In this document: in pieces, positions 44,495 to 53,456 of the stretch | How the letters are laid out: every line of letters begins with the position of its first letter | Position numbering within the stretch: the first letter of the stretch is position 1 | DNA from: CAVPDE01 sp963707125 | Lineage (GTDB): Bacteria > Desulfobacterota > DSM-4660 > Desulfatiglandales > HGW-15 | DNA: 64,000 nucleotides | NCBI GenBank assembly: GCA_963707125.1 | Contig: CAVPOU010000015.1 | Span: 248,001 to 312,000 of the forward strand | Reading direction: 5' to 3' | Made by a program: the position numbers and the translations under genes | Notes under the pieces: model-generated | What the model saw: the letters and a program-made list of their open reading frames with translations, nothing else | Database searches by the model: none | Told to the model about the DNA's origin: nothing

Positions 44495-44527
44495 GGGCGG
44501 AGCCACGGGGCTCCGCCCCTTCCTTTT
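44495..44527 (+). terminator. Intrinsic terminator of the small CBS gene
   Basis: GGGCGGAGCC (44495-44504) and GGCTCCGCCC (44509-44518) form a perfect ten-bp stem with loop ACGG, followed by CTTCCTTTTC. Confidence 0.8.
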
Positions 44528-44529
44528 CA

Positions 44530-44773
44530 GGCGTCACCGCTAAGGCGCAAAGGACGCAGAGAAAAGCTTTTTCATTTGCCCCGCCCGCGCGAGCGGGGCA
44601 AATGAAAAGGTTAGCCCTTAAGAGGTTGCATAAAGGACAGAGTTATGTTGGCTTGGTTCCGACCCGAAGTGTTAAAGTAGGGTTCCACAGAGGGTATTTT
44701 CGCCTTTCGTCCTCTCCCGAAAGGCGAAAAAATAATCTCCTCTCTGCGCTCTTTGCGCCTCTGCGGTGACGCC
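44530..44773. mobile_element. MITE-like element with 33-bp inverted ends (family R5)
   Basis: The ends 44530-44562 and 44741-44773 are inverted repeats matching at 29 of 33 bases (outer GGCGTCACCGC, inner GCGCAGAGA/GACGCAGAGA). Near the left end is a perfect 16-bp palindrome (TTTTCATTTGCCCCGC at 44569-44584, complement at 44593-44608). The 244-bp element has no reading frame. It stops nine bases short of the NtrC-type gene's stop codon. A piece of the same end sequence (TTCACCGCAAAGGCGCAAAG) forms the last codons of the kinase at 49023. Confidence 0.65.
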
Positions 44774-44781
44774 TTCTGGTC

Positions 44782-46185
44782 CTATTCGGCTTTCTGTTTG
44801 AACTGGTCGGCCTCGATGCCCGCCTCTTTCATGAGCCGGTGCAGATACTGCCTCTGAATCCCGGCAATCTCCGCCGCCTTGCTGATGTTGCCTCCGCTTT
44901 CTCGCAGAAGAGCCATGATGTACTGATTGTGAAAGAGGCTGATCATCTTATCTTTCGCTTCCTTGAAGGATAGGCGTGCCACATCCTCGCTGACTTCGGG
45001 GAAAAAGGTGGCTCCCTCACGGTCAAGGTGCAGGTCTTTGACCTTCAGGGTGTCTGTGTTGCAAAAGATGACGCCCCGCTCCATGATGTTCTCCAGTTCC
45101 CTCACGTTGCCGGGGTATTCCCGCCCCATGAGCGCCTGCATGGCCTCGGGCGAAATCTCATGGATACCCCTGCCGTTGACCTGGGCATACTTCTTCAGAA
45201 AGTGATAGGCGAGAATCGGGATATCCTGCTTCCGCTCCTTTAGGGTGGGAAGATCAATGTTAACCACGTTCAGACGGTAGTAGAGATCCTCCCGGAATCG
45301 CTTCTCACTGATGTCGGCCTTGAGATTGTGATTGGTGGCGGCGACAAAACGAATGTCCGCTTTCTTGGTGATCAGGCTCCCTACGGGCTTGTACTCTCCC
45401 TCCTGGAGAAGCCTCAGGAGCTTGGTTTGCATGTTGGGATTGAGATCCCCGATTTCATCGAGGAACAGGGTCCCTTCGTGAGCCTCTTCAACAAGGCCTC
45501 TCTTGTCTTTCCAGGCTCCGGTGAAAGCCCCTTTCACATGACCAAAAAGCTCGCTCTCGATCACCTGCTCGGGAATCGCGGTGCAGTTGATGGTGATGAA
45601 TTTCTTGGAACCTCTCAGACTGTGCTGATGAACCGCTCTTGCTACCAGCTCTTTCCCGGTGCCGCTTGCACCCGTGAGCAGGACGGTCGCCATGGTCGGA
45701 GCCACCTGCTTGATTCTCTCAAAGAGCTCCTTCATCACGGAAGTTGATCCGATGAGAGGAGGAGTGCTTTCTTTTTGAGCCAGGGCCTGTCGAAGGGAGA
45801 GGTTCTCCCGGACCATCTCCTGCCACGCCATCACCTTCGAGATGGTCAGAAGAATTCGCTCTCTCCTGAAAGGCTTGGTGATGTAATCATAGGCTCCTTT
45901 CTGAATGGCCTCCACGGCATTTTCAATGGTCGCAAAGGCGGTTAGAATCACGACCGTCACATTCGGATCCACTTCCTTGGCCTTTTCAAGGAGCTGCATG
46001 CCGTCCATCTTGGGCATTTTCAGATCCGTGATGACCATGTCAAATGGGTTTGCCTTGAAAAGCTCAAGAGCGCGATGCGGATCAGACTCGGTGACCGCCT
46101 CGTAGTCCGTCTCCTCGGTGATGATTCTTTTCAGAAGGACCAGCATGTCCTTCTCATCGTCTATGATTAGTATTCTACCGGGCAT
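44782..46185 (-). CDS. NtrC-family sigma-54-dependent response regulator
   Basis: A 467-residue regulator; MPGRILIIDDE at 46185 (RBS GAGGAA) is chosen over the open frame to 46224. Receiver at 1-120 (Asp in MVITDLKMPKMDG, Lys in ITKPFR), AAA+ domain (about 140-375: Walker A GASGTGKE, GAFTGA in HVKGAFTGAWKDKRG, GTLFLDEIGDL) and a Fis-type HTH (about 425-460: GNISKAAEIAGIQRQYLHRLM). It is the last gene of a minus-strand run of kinases and receivers (51221-44782) and is its only DNA-binding output; the kinase at 46243 immediately upstream is the likely partner. It could also serve the sigma-54 promoter at 243-258, though a dedicated activator lies there. Confidence 0.94.
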   Translation of the reverse strand: MPGRILIIDDEKDMLVLLKRIITEETDYEAVTESDPHRALELFKANPFDMVITDLKMPKMDGMQLLEKAKEVDPNVTVVILTAFATIENAVEAIQKGAYDYITKPFRRERILLTISKVMAWQEMVRENLSLRQALAQKESTPPLIGSTSVMKELFERIKQVAPTMATVLLTGASGTGKELVARAVHQHSLRGSKKFITINCTAIPEQVIESELFGHVKGAFTGAWKDKRGLVEEAHEGTLFLDEIGDLNPNMQTKLLRLLQEGEYKPVGSLITKKADIRFVAATNHNLKADISEKRFREDLYYRLNVVNIDLPTLKERKQDIPILAYHFLKKYAQVNGRGIHEISPEAMQALMGREYPGNVRELENIMERGVIFCNTDTLKVKDLHLDREGATFFPEVSEDVARLSFKEAKDKMISLFHNQYIMALLRESGGNISKAAEIAGIQRQYLHRLMKEAGIEADQFKQKAE

Positions 46186-46197
46186 CAACTTCCTCTC

Positions 46198-46245
46198 TAA
46201 ATCCCCCTGTCCCCCCTTTTTCAAAGGGGGATCGAGGGGGATTTA
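46198..46245. repeat. Nested palindrome between kinase and NtrC-type genes
   Basis: TAAATCCCCC...GGGGGATTTA encloses a second dyad, CCCCCCTTTTT/AAAGGGGG. This fills nearly the whole gap inside the operon and touches the kinase stop codon. It may lower read-through into the regulator gene. Confidence 0.6.
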
Positions 46246-48393
46246 GCTCTGGGTCAAGAGCTTGATGGTAAACGTTGTTCCTCTGGGTTTGAGCGAAGCG
46301 GAATCATTGCTGGCGCAATCAAACGTGCCTCCATACTTGGCGATGATTCCATAGCTCACAAAGAGGCCCAGCCCTGTTCCCTCTCCCTCCGGCTTCGTCG
46401 TGAAAAAGGGCTCGAAGATGTGGTCCAGGTGCTCCGGTTTGATGCCGATGCCGTCATCTTCGATTCGGACGACCACCTTCCTCGTGGATCTTTCAAGCCC
46501 GGTGCTGATTTTCAGTTTTCCTCCTGAAGGCATGGCCGCCGTCGAATTGTTGATCAGGTTCAAAAACACCTGCTGGAGCTGTCGGGAATCTCCTACCACC
46601 AGCGGCAACTCCTCCGCAAGCAACTGGCTCAACTCAATCCCGCGCATATCCAGGGTGTGCCTGACCACCTTGACAATATCCTCAATGCACTGATTCACAT
46701 CGGCGTATTCCGAGCCTCCCTCTCCGAGCCGGGCAAAACTCAGAAGATTTTCCACCACCTGTTTGCAGTGAAGACCTTGCCGCTCAATGGTCTTCAGGTC
46801 GTCATAGGCCTGGGAACCCGTGTCCGTTTTCCTCAGGAGAAGATCGCAGAAACCGAGAATCACCCCAAGCGGATTGTTGACCTCATGGGCAACGCCTGCG
46901 GCTAGGGTTCCCAGAGAGGCGAGCTTCTCTGCGTTGACGAGCTGTCTCTCGAGATTCTTGTTTTCCGTGGTGTCCCGCGCAATGCAAAGGACCGCATTTA
47001 CAGCCCCTTCTTCAGTCTTAAGAGGCATGAAGTTGGCGCTGATCCAGGTGGTGTGATCCGCGAGGGAGATCTCGAATTCATCCCGGACACTTTTGCCCGC
47101 CTTGAAAACAAGCTTCACCAGCTTGAACTGCTCTTGGGCGACTCTCTCCGGGAAAAGAGAGGAGAGGCCTCTGCCTACGAAATCCTCAGGACGACCGCCG
47201 AAGAAAGTAGCGGTGAAGCTGTTCATGGACTGGAAATTGCCCTCAGAGTCTACGGTGAAAATAAAATCCTCCGCACTTTCCACCAGGGAGCGATATTTCT
47301 CTTCTGATTTTTTCAGCTCTTCCGTCCTCTGGCTCACCCTTTTTTCGAGAGCCCGGGACCACCTCATCTCAAAAAAGAGAACGGCCACTGCGGCGAAGAG
47401 GATGGCGAAGATCATCAGGCCCTGCAAAAGAAACTGTCTGAGGTGTCCCCTTTGCACGGCGTCCTCGATCTCCGATGTCGGCGCCACGACGGCAACGGAC
47501 CAGAGGTGGGTGGGCTGGTGGGAAATGCTGACGGGGGAATAGGCAATCAGTTTTTTTATTTTCCCGGTGATTCCCCGGTGCCACCCGGAATAATAAATCC
47601 CTGTCCCCTCTTCTCCCTTGAGCATCTTTTCCTGCTGGATCTCACCGATGGCCCCGAGGGGAACGTCCAGGTACTTTTCCTCGCGGATCTGCATCGAGTT
47701 CTTTCCAATGAACTCGGCGTTGGGATGATACAAGAAGTTCCCCTTTTCATCGATGAGCCAGGCATACCCTGTTTTTCCTGAACGGATTTCGCTTAGAAAG
47801 GGGTTCAGGAACCAGGAGACATTGAGGTTGAACAGAAGCACCATGGGAGACTCTGCCGGAAGAAGCGTTCCCATGAAAAGACCAATTCCATAAGGTTTGA
47901 CCTGCGTCTCAGAGGTGAAGACGATTTCCTCCCCCAGAGTCTCGGGAGGCGGCAGGATGGTCATTCTTTCCGCCGGGGTTTCCTTCCAGGTCCAGTGCCT
48001 GTAGGGCATGAAGATGTACTCCCGGCGGGCATTGAGGTCCAGGATCTCGATCTTCCAGACCCCGCTTTCGAGCACACGTTGGAAGGATTGCTGAATTTCC
48101 CGGTAGTACGCTTCGGGATCGAACTTCTGCATGGCCAGAGCCCTCTTGAGGAGGAGGAGCTCTTTTTCAAGGAAGTGCATCTGCTTTTCAATCAGGACGG
48201 AGACATGCCGGGCCAGCGTGAGCTGCTGCTCGTTGAACTGGTCTCCGACCAGGTCCCTCATCTCCAGGGCTGTCCACAGGCCCAGGGCAAGACCGGCACC
48301 GAGGAACATCAGGGCGATGCCTGCGACGACGACGAGAACCTTCTTATTTAGTCTCGGGTGAAATTCTTTCTCCATCTTAGGACCGGCCGGCAC
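46243..48393 (-). CDS. Sensor histidine kinase with Cache and PAS domains
   Basis: A 716-residue kinase, from GTG 48393 (ATG 48375 is the alternative; neither RBS is strong). TM1 (about 19-44), extracytoplasmic Cache region (45-310, SGKTGYAWLIDEKGNFLYHP), TM2 (about 325-347), PAS (about 370-480, SAEDFIFTVDSEGNFQSMN), HisKA with TLAAGVAHEVNNPLGVILG, HATPase_c with LNLINNSTAAM, DDGIGIK and GEGTGLGLFV. This is the NtrB-like arrangement, and the NtrC-type regulator follows 57 bases downstream. The sensor differs from the YxGPYxL-type Cache family nearby. Confidence 0.93.
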   Translation of the reverse strand: MPAGPKMEKEFHPRLNKKVLVVVAGIALMFLGAGLALGLWTALEMRDLVGDQFNEQQLTLARHVSVLIEKQMHFLEKELLLLKRALAMQKFDPEAYYREIQQSFQRVLESGVWKIEILDLNARREYIFMPYRHWTWKETPAERMTILPPPETLGEEIVFTSETQVKPYGIGLFMGTLLPAESPMVLLFNLNVSWFLNPFLSEIRSGKTGYAWLIDEKGNFLYHPNAEFIGKNSMQIREEKYLDVPLGAIGEIQQEKMLKGEEGTGIYYSGWHRGITGKIKKLIAYSPVSISHQPTHLWSVAVVAPTSEIEDAVQRGHLRQFLLQGLMIFAILFAAVAVLFFEMRWSRALEKRVSQRTEELKKSEEKYRSLVESAEDFIFTVDSEGNFQSMNSFTATFFGGRPEDFVGRGLSSLFPERVAQEQFKLVKLVFKAGKSVRDEFEISLADHTTWISANFMPLKTEEGAVNAVLCIARDTTENKNLERQLVNAEKLASLGTLAAGVAHEVNNPLGVILGFCDLLLRKTDTGSQAYDDLKTIERQGLHCKQVVENLLSFARLGEGGSEYADVNQCIEDIVKVVRHTLDMRGIELSQLLAEELPLVVGDSRQLQQVFLNLINNSTAAMPSGGKLKISTGLERSTRKVVVRIEDDGIGIKPEHLDHIFEPFFTTKPEGEGTGLGLFVSYGIIAKYGGTFDCASNDSASLKPRGTTFTIKLLTQS

Positions 48394-48417
48394 TTTCCTG
48401 CGGGCGGAGAGGAACCC

Positions 48418-48867
48418 TTATTTTGTGTCTCTGAGGATTTCCAAGGGCGACCTCATCGCCATTCTTGCCTGAGCCACCCGGATCTTCTCTTCGAGGACCT
48501 GCCGCTTGGCATAGGCATCCTCGGCTTTCTTGATCATGTCATCCATGTTCGTCGGTTTCATGAGGTAGTCTGTCGCGCCGGACTTGAGCCCCTCCACCGC
48601 AGACTCTACGGTCGCATGGCCGGTCAGCATGATCACTTCAACCAGGGGATACCTGTTCTTGATCGCTTTCAGGGTTGCGATTCCGTCCATGCCCGGCATC
48701 TTCACATCCAGAATCACGACATGGATATTTTCCTTTTGCAGTTTATCAAGGGCCTCCGGTCCGCTCACTGCTGTTGCGACTTGGTAACCCTTTCTCTCAA
48801 GGAGCTTCTTGGTGGTTTCAAGAAACCTCTCCTCATCGTCCACCAGCATCATCTTCATCTTCTCCAT
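48418..48867 (-). CDS. Single-domain response regulator
   Basis: A 149-residue receiver starting MEKMKMMLVDDEERFLETT at 48867 with AGGGGGAC upstream. Phospho-acceptor Asp in VVILDVKMPGMDG, Thr in LTGHAT, Lys in LMKPTN. The tail (AKRQVLEEKIRVAQARMAMR) is a basic amphipathic helix. About two thirds identical by eye to the receiver at 19450, and both follow closely related Cache kinases, so the two modules are probably a duplication. Confidence 0.92.
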   Translation of the reverse strand: MEKMKMMLVDDEERFLETTKKLLERKGYQVATAVSGPEALDKLQKENIHVVILDVKMPGMDGIATLKAIKNRYPLVEVIMLTGHATVESAVEGLKSGATDYLMKPTNMDDMIKKAEDAYAKRQVLEEKIRVAQARMAMRSPLEILRDTK

Positions 48868-49022
48868 GGTTGTCCCCCTAGTTAAAAGATCGGAGTACTG
48901 GAGTATCGAGGATGGAGTACTGGAAAAAGCGAACTCAAAGCCATATCCTTCCATCACTCCAACGCTCTACCACTCCAGCCATTCTCTTATGCTGCCGCGG
49001 GCAGAGGCAACGATTGAAAGAG

Positions 49023-50741
49023 TTAATTCTCTTTGCGCCTTTGCGGTGAACCCTCCTGCGGTGCTGCAGGGAGCCGAACCGTGAAGGTCGTCCCGACCCC
49101 TCTTTCACTGCTCACTTCCATCACCCCACCCATGCTGTCCACAATCCCGTAACATACCGAAAGGCCCAGCCCGTTCCTTTACCCACGGGTTTGGTGGTGA
49201 AGAAGGGAGCGAAAATCTTCTTGAGGTTTTCCGGGCTGATGCCGATACCGTTATCCGTGACCGATATTTTCACCTTGCCGTTTTCATCAGGTGCTGAAGC
49301 AATGACCAGCTCGCCTCCCTCGGTCCCGTGCCTTTCCATGATCGCATCCATGGCATTGTTGTAAAGATTGAGCAGCACCTGCTGGAGCATGGAAGGATCT
49401 CCTCGAACGACGGGCGTGTTGCTCCGAGATCTCTTCTCTTAACGTGATGCCGTTGACGCTGGCTTTCTTGACAATCATGCTGGTCACTTCAGGGATAAAC
49501 CCGACAAGATCGATGTCCATCGATACCGGTTCACTCTGCCTGCCGAATTTCAGGATCGCCTGGGTGATCTTCGCGCACCGCTCGATCTGCAACTTGATCT
49601 GGTCCATGGAATCTTTCAGGTCCACGAGATCCTGGGACTCTTTCAGTTCACCCCTTTGGATCATGTCGGAAAAGATTGTGTCAACCAGCGCCTGTTCCGA
49701 GGTCATGATCTGCAAGGGGTTATTGATCTCATGAGCAAATCCCGCCGCCATCTCCCCGAGTTCGGCAAGCCGGCTCGCTCTGACGAGCTGCTGGCCCAGC
49801 TGCTCTTTTTCCGTATCGATTTCTTCCATGCGGCGGACAATACTGTTCGTCAGATAAAAAGCCGCTGTGATGATCCCCACTCCGACCATGGCATTGATGA
49901 TCATGATCAAGTAAGTGGCGGACCGGACGTCTCTGAAAGCATCCGCTTCCTCTCGCCTGACAACCAGCAACCACTTCTTGTCCTGCATCCAGGTGGTGGC
50001 GTAAAGGAATTCCTCTCCCTTCTGGTTTTTCTTCAAGAAGGTTTCGGCCTCCTCATGGCGCGCCGGGCCGATCACATGGTCCACGTCGATGTCCATGAGA
50101 TTGCCGCCCGATCGACGCTGAGTCTGGAGAATGCCTTTGTCATTGAGGATATAGGCTTCACCGGTCTTGCCGATGCGCACCCTTTCCACCAGGTGGGTAA
50201 AATACTGGGTGTCAATGGTCGAGCGGAGCACCCATTTTCTCCCTGGCTCTTCCCGGGCGATGGCGATGATGAAGTGAGGAACCCTTCGATATCCCAGGAA
50301 GGTGTCGCTGATGTAATAGCCCTGCTTCATCACCTCCTTGAACCAGTCCTCCTCGCCGTAGTCCCTCCCGATGAGCTTATAGGGTCCCTGGTACGTCACA
50401 TGAATGCCTTCTTCGTTGAAGACCCCCAGATCCACGAAGGCTGCGGATTTGTTCTGCAGGAGGTTGAAGACCTTGTAGAGGTAGATGGGATCCGCAAGAT
50501 TGTCAAAGGTGTACGATTCCGCAACAAATTCGAGATCGGATTTTCTCTCCCTGAGAAACGTCTCGATCATCTGCCGGTGATCTTCGACGATCCGTTTCAT
50601 GCTCGCCATGGTGCTGTTTTCGATGGACGTCGTGAAATAGTAGTACCCGATGCCCATCACGATATAGAAAGGGATCGCCGGCACCAGGATCATGGTGGCC
50701 AGAATGAGTTTTCTTAATCTGGCGTATCGGTGCTCGCTCAT
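49023..50741 (-). CDS. Cache-domain sensor histidine kinase, two compensating indels
   Basis: Repaired length 572 residues. ATG 50741 begins MSEHRYARLRKLILATMILV. TM1, dCache (YQGPYKLIGRDYGEEDWF, SDTFLGYRRVPHF), TM2 and HisKA (ELGEMAAGFAHEINNPL) are in one frame to about 49425. An extra base near 49419-49423 shifts the frame; without it the sequence continues EQTPVVRGDPSMLQQVLLNL. A missing base near 49164-49176 breaks GKGTGLGLSVCYG; with it the frame runs to TAA at 49023. The net change is zero, so total length stays a multiple of three. As sequenced the ATP-binding domain is lost. Closest relative is the kinase at 20131. The last residues (GSPQRRKEN) come from an R5-like repeat sequence. 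Confidence 0.88.
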
Positions 50742-50750
50742 GGAGTGTCG

Positions 50751-51221
50751 TCAGCTCTTCTTCTCATCCTCTTTGTCGTGTTCAAGCACCCGGCCTGGAA
50801 ATCGAAGCAGTTCCTTAATCCTCGCCTTTCGGATTTTCTGGTCATGGGCGTTTTTCTTCTCAAAGGCCTCAGCCATTTTGGTCATGAGATCCTCGATTTT
50901 TATGGGCTTCAGCAGGTAATCAAAGGCTCCGAGTTTCATTCCCTCAATGCTGGTTTCTACGGATGCGTGGCCTGTGAGAAGAAGCACCTCGGCCAGAGGT
51001 TGAATCTTCTTCATCTCTCTCAGCGTTTCGATCCCATCCATGCCGCCGGGCATCTTGACGTCCAGAATCACGACGTCGAAGAGCTTCTTTTTCATGATCT
51101 CGAGCGCTTCTTCCCCGCTCCGGGCACCCGCGGTGTCGATGTTGCGCTTCTGAAGACGATTCACCAGGGTTTCAAGAAAATCCTGTTCGTCATCCACAAC
51201 CAAAGCTCTGAAATAGTCCAT
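50751..51221 (-). CDS. Single-domain response regulator with an extra Gly in the DxxMPGMDG loop
   Basis: A 156-residue receiver from ATG 51221 (AAGGAGG upstream); the frame extends to 51515 only through repeat sequence. Phospho-acceptor Asp in VVILDVKMPGGMDGIE, which has one Gly more than every other receiver here; Thr in LTGHAS, Lys in LLKPIK. A 35-residue charged tail follows (KNAHDQKIRKARIKELLRFP). First gene of the run 51221-44782, ten bases before the kinase at 49023. The sister receiver at 60770 has a similar start (YFRALVVDDEQDFLETLVNR / SFHVLFVDDEVDFLDTVVKR) but the normal loop. Confidence 0.9.
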   Translation of the reverse strand: MDYFRALVVDDEQDFLETLVNRLQKRNIDTAGARSGEEALEIMKKKLFDVVILDVKMPGGMDGIETLREMKKIQPLAEVLLLTGHASVETSIEGMKLGAFDYLLKPIKIEDLMTKMAEAFEKKNAHDQKIRKARIKELLRFPGRVLEHDKEDEKKS

Positions 51222-51450
51222 GGGCCCTTCCTCCTTCACCTTGCTCTGCCGCCAGCAGAGCGATTTTACCCGCCATGTCCACTCTTCGCGGTTCCAGACT
51301 CCTCTTCCCCGGGCAGGAGAAGCCTCAAGGGCTGGAATAAAAAGCATTGCGGCATGCTTTTCACCCCTCTCCACCCTCTCCCCTCTGGACTCACCCCTGC
51401 GCACCCCTGACACAGCGGCAATGTAATCAAGGGATTTTGTCGATGAGCGT

Positions 51451-51650
51451 CTAAACCGCAGAATGCCCGCCTGCCCTGCGAAGTGCTTTGCCGCGCAACG
51501 GTAGCCATAACACACATAGGCGTGGCGGATCTATCTCAAATCTGCCTGAGGGCATAGCGGGCAGGTCGAACAAGGAATATCGAATGTAGAAGTGAACACT
51601 TCATCATTCTGCGGTTCCTTGTTCGATATTCGACATTCTAAGTTTTCATC
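51451..51650. repeat. Structured intergenic repeat (family R4), second copy
   Basis: AACCGCAGAATGCCCGCCTG opens and GGGCATAGCGGGCAGGTCGA closes the first part. The second part folds back on itself: GAACAAGGAATATCGAATGT pairs with GCGGTTCCTTGTTCGATATT-type sequence. Same order as at 16221. Confidence 0.65.
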
Positions 51651-51745
51651 CGGTTACAGCCGAGCAGCAAAACACCCCGCTATGCCAAGCGTGTGTAAAG
51701 TTCGGCCCTCCAAGGTGGTGGGCAGAGTTGACTTGGAACAGAGCC

Positions 51746-53407
51746 CTATTTCTTTTCAGGAATCACCAACGGAATCTGGACCAAAAAGGTCGTCCCTTCA
51801 CCCACCTTGCTGTCCAGGGAAATGCTCCCTCCCATTTTTTCCATGATACTGTAACTGATCCAAAGCCCGAGTCCGGTCCCTTTTCCCGCCAATTTCGTTG
51901 TGAAGAAAGGATCAAAGACTTTTCGGTGCATGTCTTCCGGAATGCCGGGTCCGTTGTCGGTCACGCTGACCAGAATCGTTCCACCGGAACGAATACTCTT
52001 TACCCGGATCCAGCCATCCTTGCCGATGGCGTCAATGGCGTTGGAAATCAGGTTCAGGAACACCTGCTGGAGCTGTGCCTGGTCGCCGGCAATGATCGGC
52101 AAATTTGGATCCATTTCCGTCCGGATATCGATGTTGTTATTCCGAGCATAGTTGTCCAGAATCGCAATGGTCTGCCTTACCGTGTCGTTCACATCCACAT
52201 CTTCCAGTCTGGGCTCCATTCTTCGAGCATAACCGAGCATGTTGTGAACCACTTTCCTGGCTCGCTCGACGTGCTCCTCGATTTTCCTGATTGAGGTCTT
52301 GAACTCTTCGATGTTTTTGCTCTTCTGGAAATCCTCTTCAGCCAGCAAATCCTCCATCCAGCCGGTCTTCTGCTGGATAACCGCCAGAGGATTGTTGATC
52401 TCATGGGCAACGCCTGCAGCCATTTTGCCGAGGGCGGCCAGCTTGTCGGATTGCATCAGCTGGGCATTGAGGCTGTTTGTTCTGTCATCCGCATCTTTCA
52501 GACGTTTCACCGTGATTCGCGTTGTAAAAATCGTGGTCACGGCAATGGCCCCAATTCCAAGGAGAATGAGGAAAATGCCCACGTTCCGTGTGGCGAAGAG
52601 CCCGGTCATTTCTTCAGCCAGCTCCTGACTGATCACCAGCAGCCACTTTCCGTTGTTCAACCAGGCTCCGGCATAAAGGAGGGTCTTGCCCTGGTCATTC
52701 TTCTTTTCAATGACGTTGGTCCTTCCCCCAAAAAGGGCGGAATCGAGCTTGGACAAGGTGAGGATCTGCCCGTCAAACCGCGGTCGTGTCTGGTAGAATC
52801 CCTCGCCGTTGATGATGAACGCATCTCCGCTCTTTCCTACCTGGGCCGCCCGCACAAGGCTCCCGAACACGTCAGAATCAATGGTGGCTCGCAGGATCCA
52901 GCTGTTTTCTCCCTCCTGTCGTTTGACCGCGATGATGAAATGGGGCAGCAGCCGGTAACCCATGTACACATCGCTGATATAGGACCCTTTGCTCATCACC
53001 TCGCCGAACCAGGCTTGCTGGTAGTAGTTGAGCCCCCTCAGATCATAGGGCCCGACATACGCGAGATGCTGGCCCGCATTGTTGATCACGCCGAGATCTA
53101 CGAACGCGCCGGCTCTCAGATTCATGACCCGAAACGCCTCGGCCAGGTTTTTATCCTGAATCATCTCCTGGTAGGTGTGCGTGTCGGCCATGGCCGCCAG
53201 AATGGCGAATCTCTCCTTCAGAAAAAGCTCGACCGCCTCAGCCTGGGCCCTGGCTCTGTACTGGATCTGCTCCTCCACCTTGGTCCGGTACATCTCAAAG
53301 AACTGGCTGTAGATGATGGTCCCGAGCGCGAAAAGAGGAGCAAACGCTACGAGCAGGGTAATCAGGATGATATTTCTCTGTAAGCTTGCGTAGAGCGGCG
53401 TTTTCAT
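51746..53407 (-). CDS. Cache-domain sensor histidine kinase linked to a DASS permease
   Basis: A 553-residue kinase from ATG 53407 (RBS AGGGGTGGGT). TM1 (about 14-36), dCache (YVGPYDLRGLNYYQQAWFGEV, SDVYMGYRLLPHF, VGKSGDAFIINGEG), TM2 (about 275-297), HisKA with ALGKMAAGVAHEINNPLAVI, HATPase_c with LNLISNAIDAIG, DNGPGIP and GKGTGLGLWI. It lies 50 bases downstream of the SLC13-type permease on the same strand, and no receiver is adjacent. This suggests that the permease and the sensor handle the same dicarboxylate or anion, as in carrier-assisted sensing (inference). Confidence 0.93.
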   Translation of the reverse strand: MKTPLYASLQRNIILITLLVAFAPLFALGTIIYSQFFEMYRTKVEEQIQYRARAQAEAVELFLKERFAILAAMADTHTYQEMIQDKNLAEAFRVMNLRAGAFVDLGVINNAGQHLAYVGPYDLRGLNYYQQAWFGEVMSKGSYISDVYMGYRLLPHFIIAVKRQEGENSWILRATIDSDVFGSLVRAAQVGKSGDAFIINGEGFYQTRPRFDGQILTLSKLDSALFGGRTNVIEKKNDQGKTLLYAGAWLNNGKWLLVISQELAEEMTGLFATRNVGIFLILLGIGAIAVTTIFTTRITVKRLKDADDRTNSLNAQLMQSDKLAALGKMAAGVAHEINNPLAVIQQKTGWMEDLLAEEDFQKSKNIEEFKTSIRKIEEHVERARKVVHNMLGYARRMEPRLEDVDVNDTVRQTIAILDNYARNNNIDIRTEMDPNLPIIAGDQAQLQQVFLNLISNAIDAIGKDGWIRVKSIRSGGTILVSVTDNGPGIPEDMHRKVFDPFFTTKLAGKGTGLGLWISYSIMEKMGGSISLDSKVGEGTTFLVQIPLVIPEKK

Positions 53408-53456
53408 ACCCACCCCTGCATCGGGAAGCTAAAGTGTCTCGGCAGACTCGTCGATC

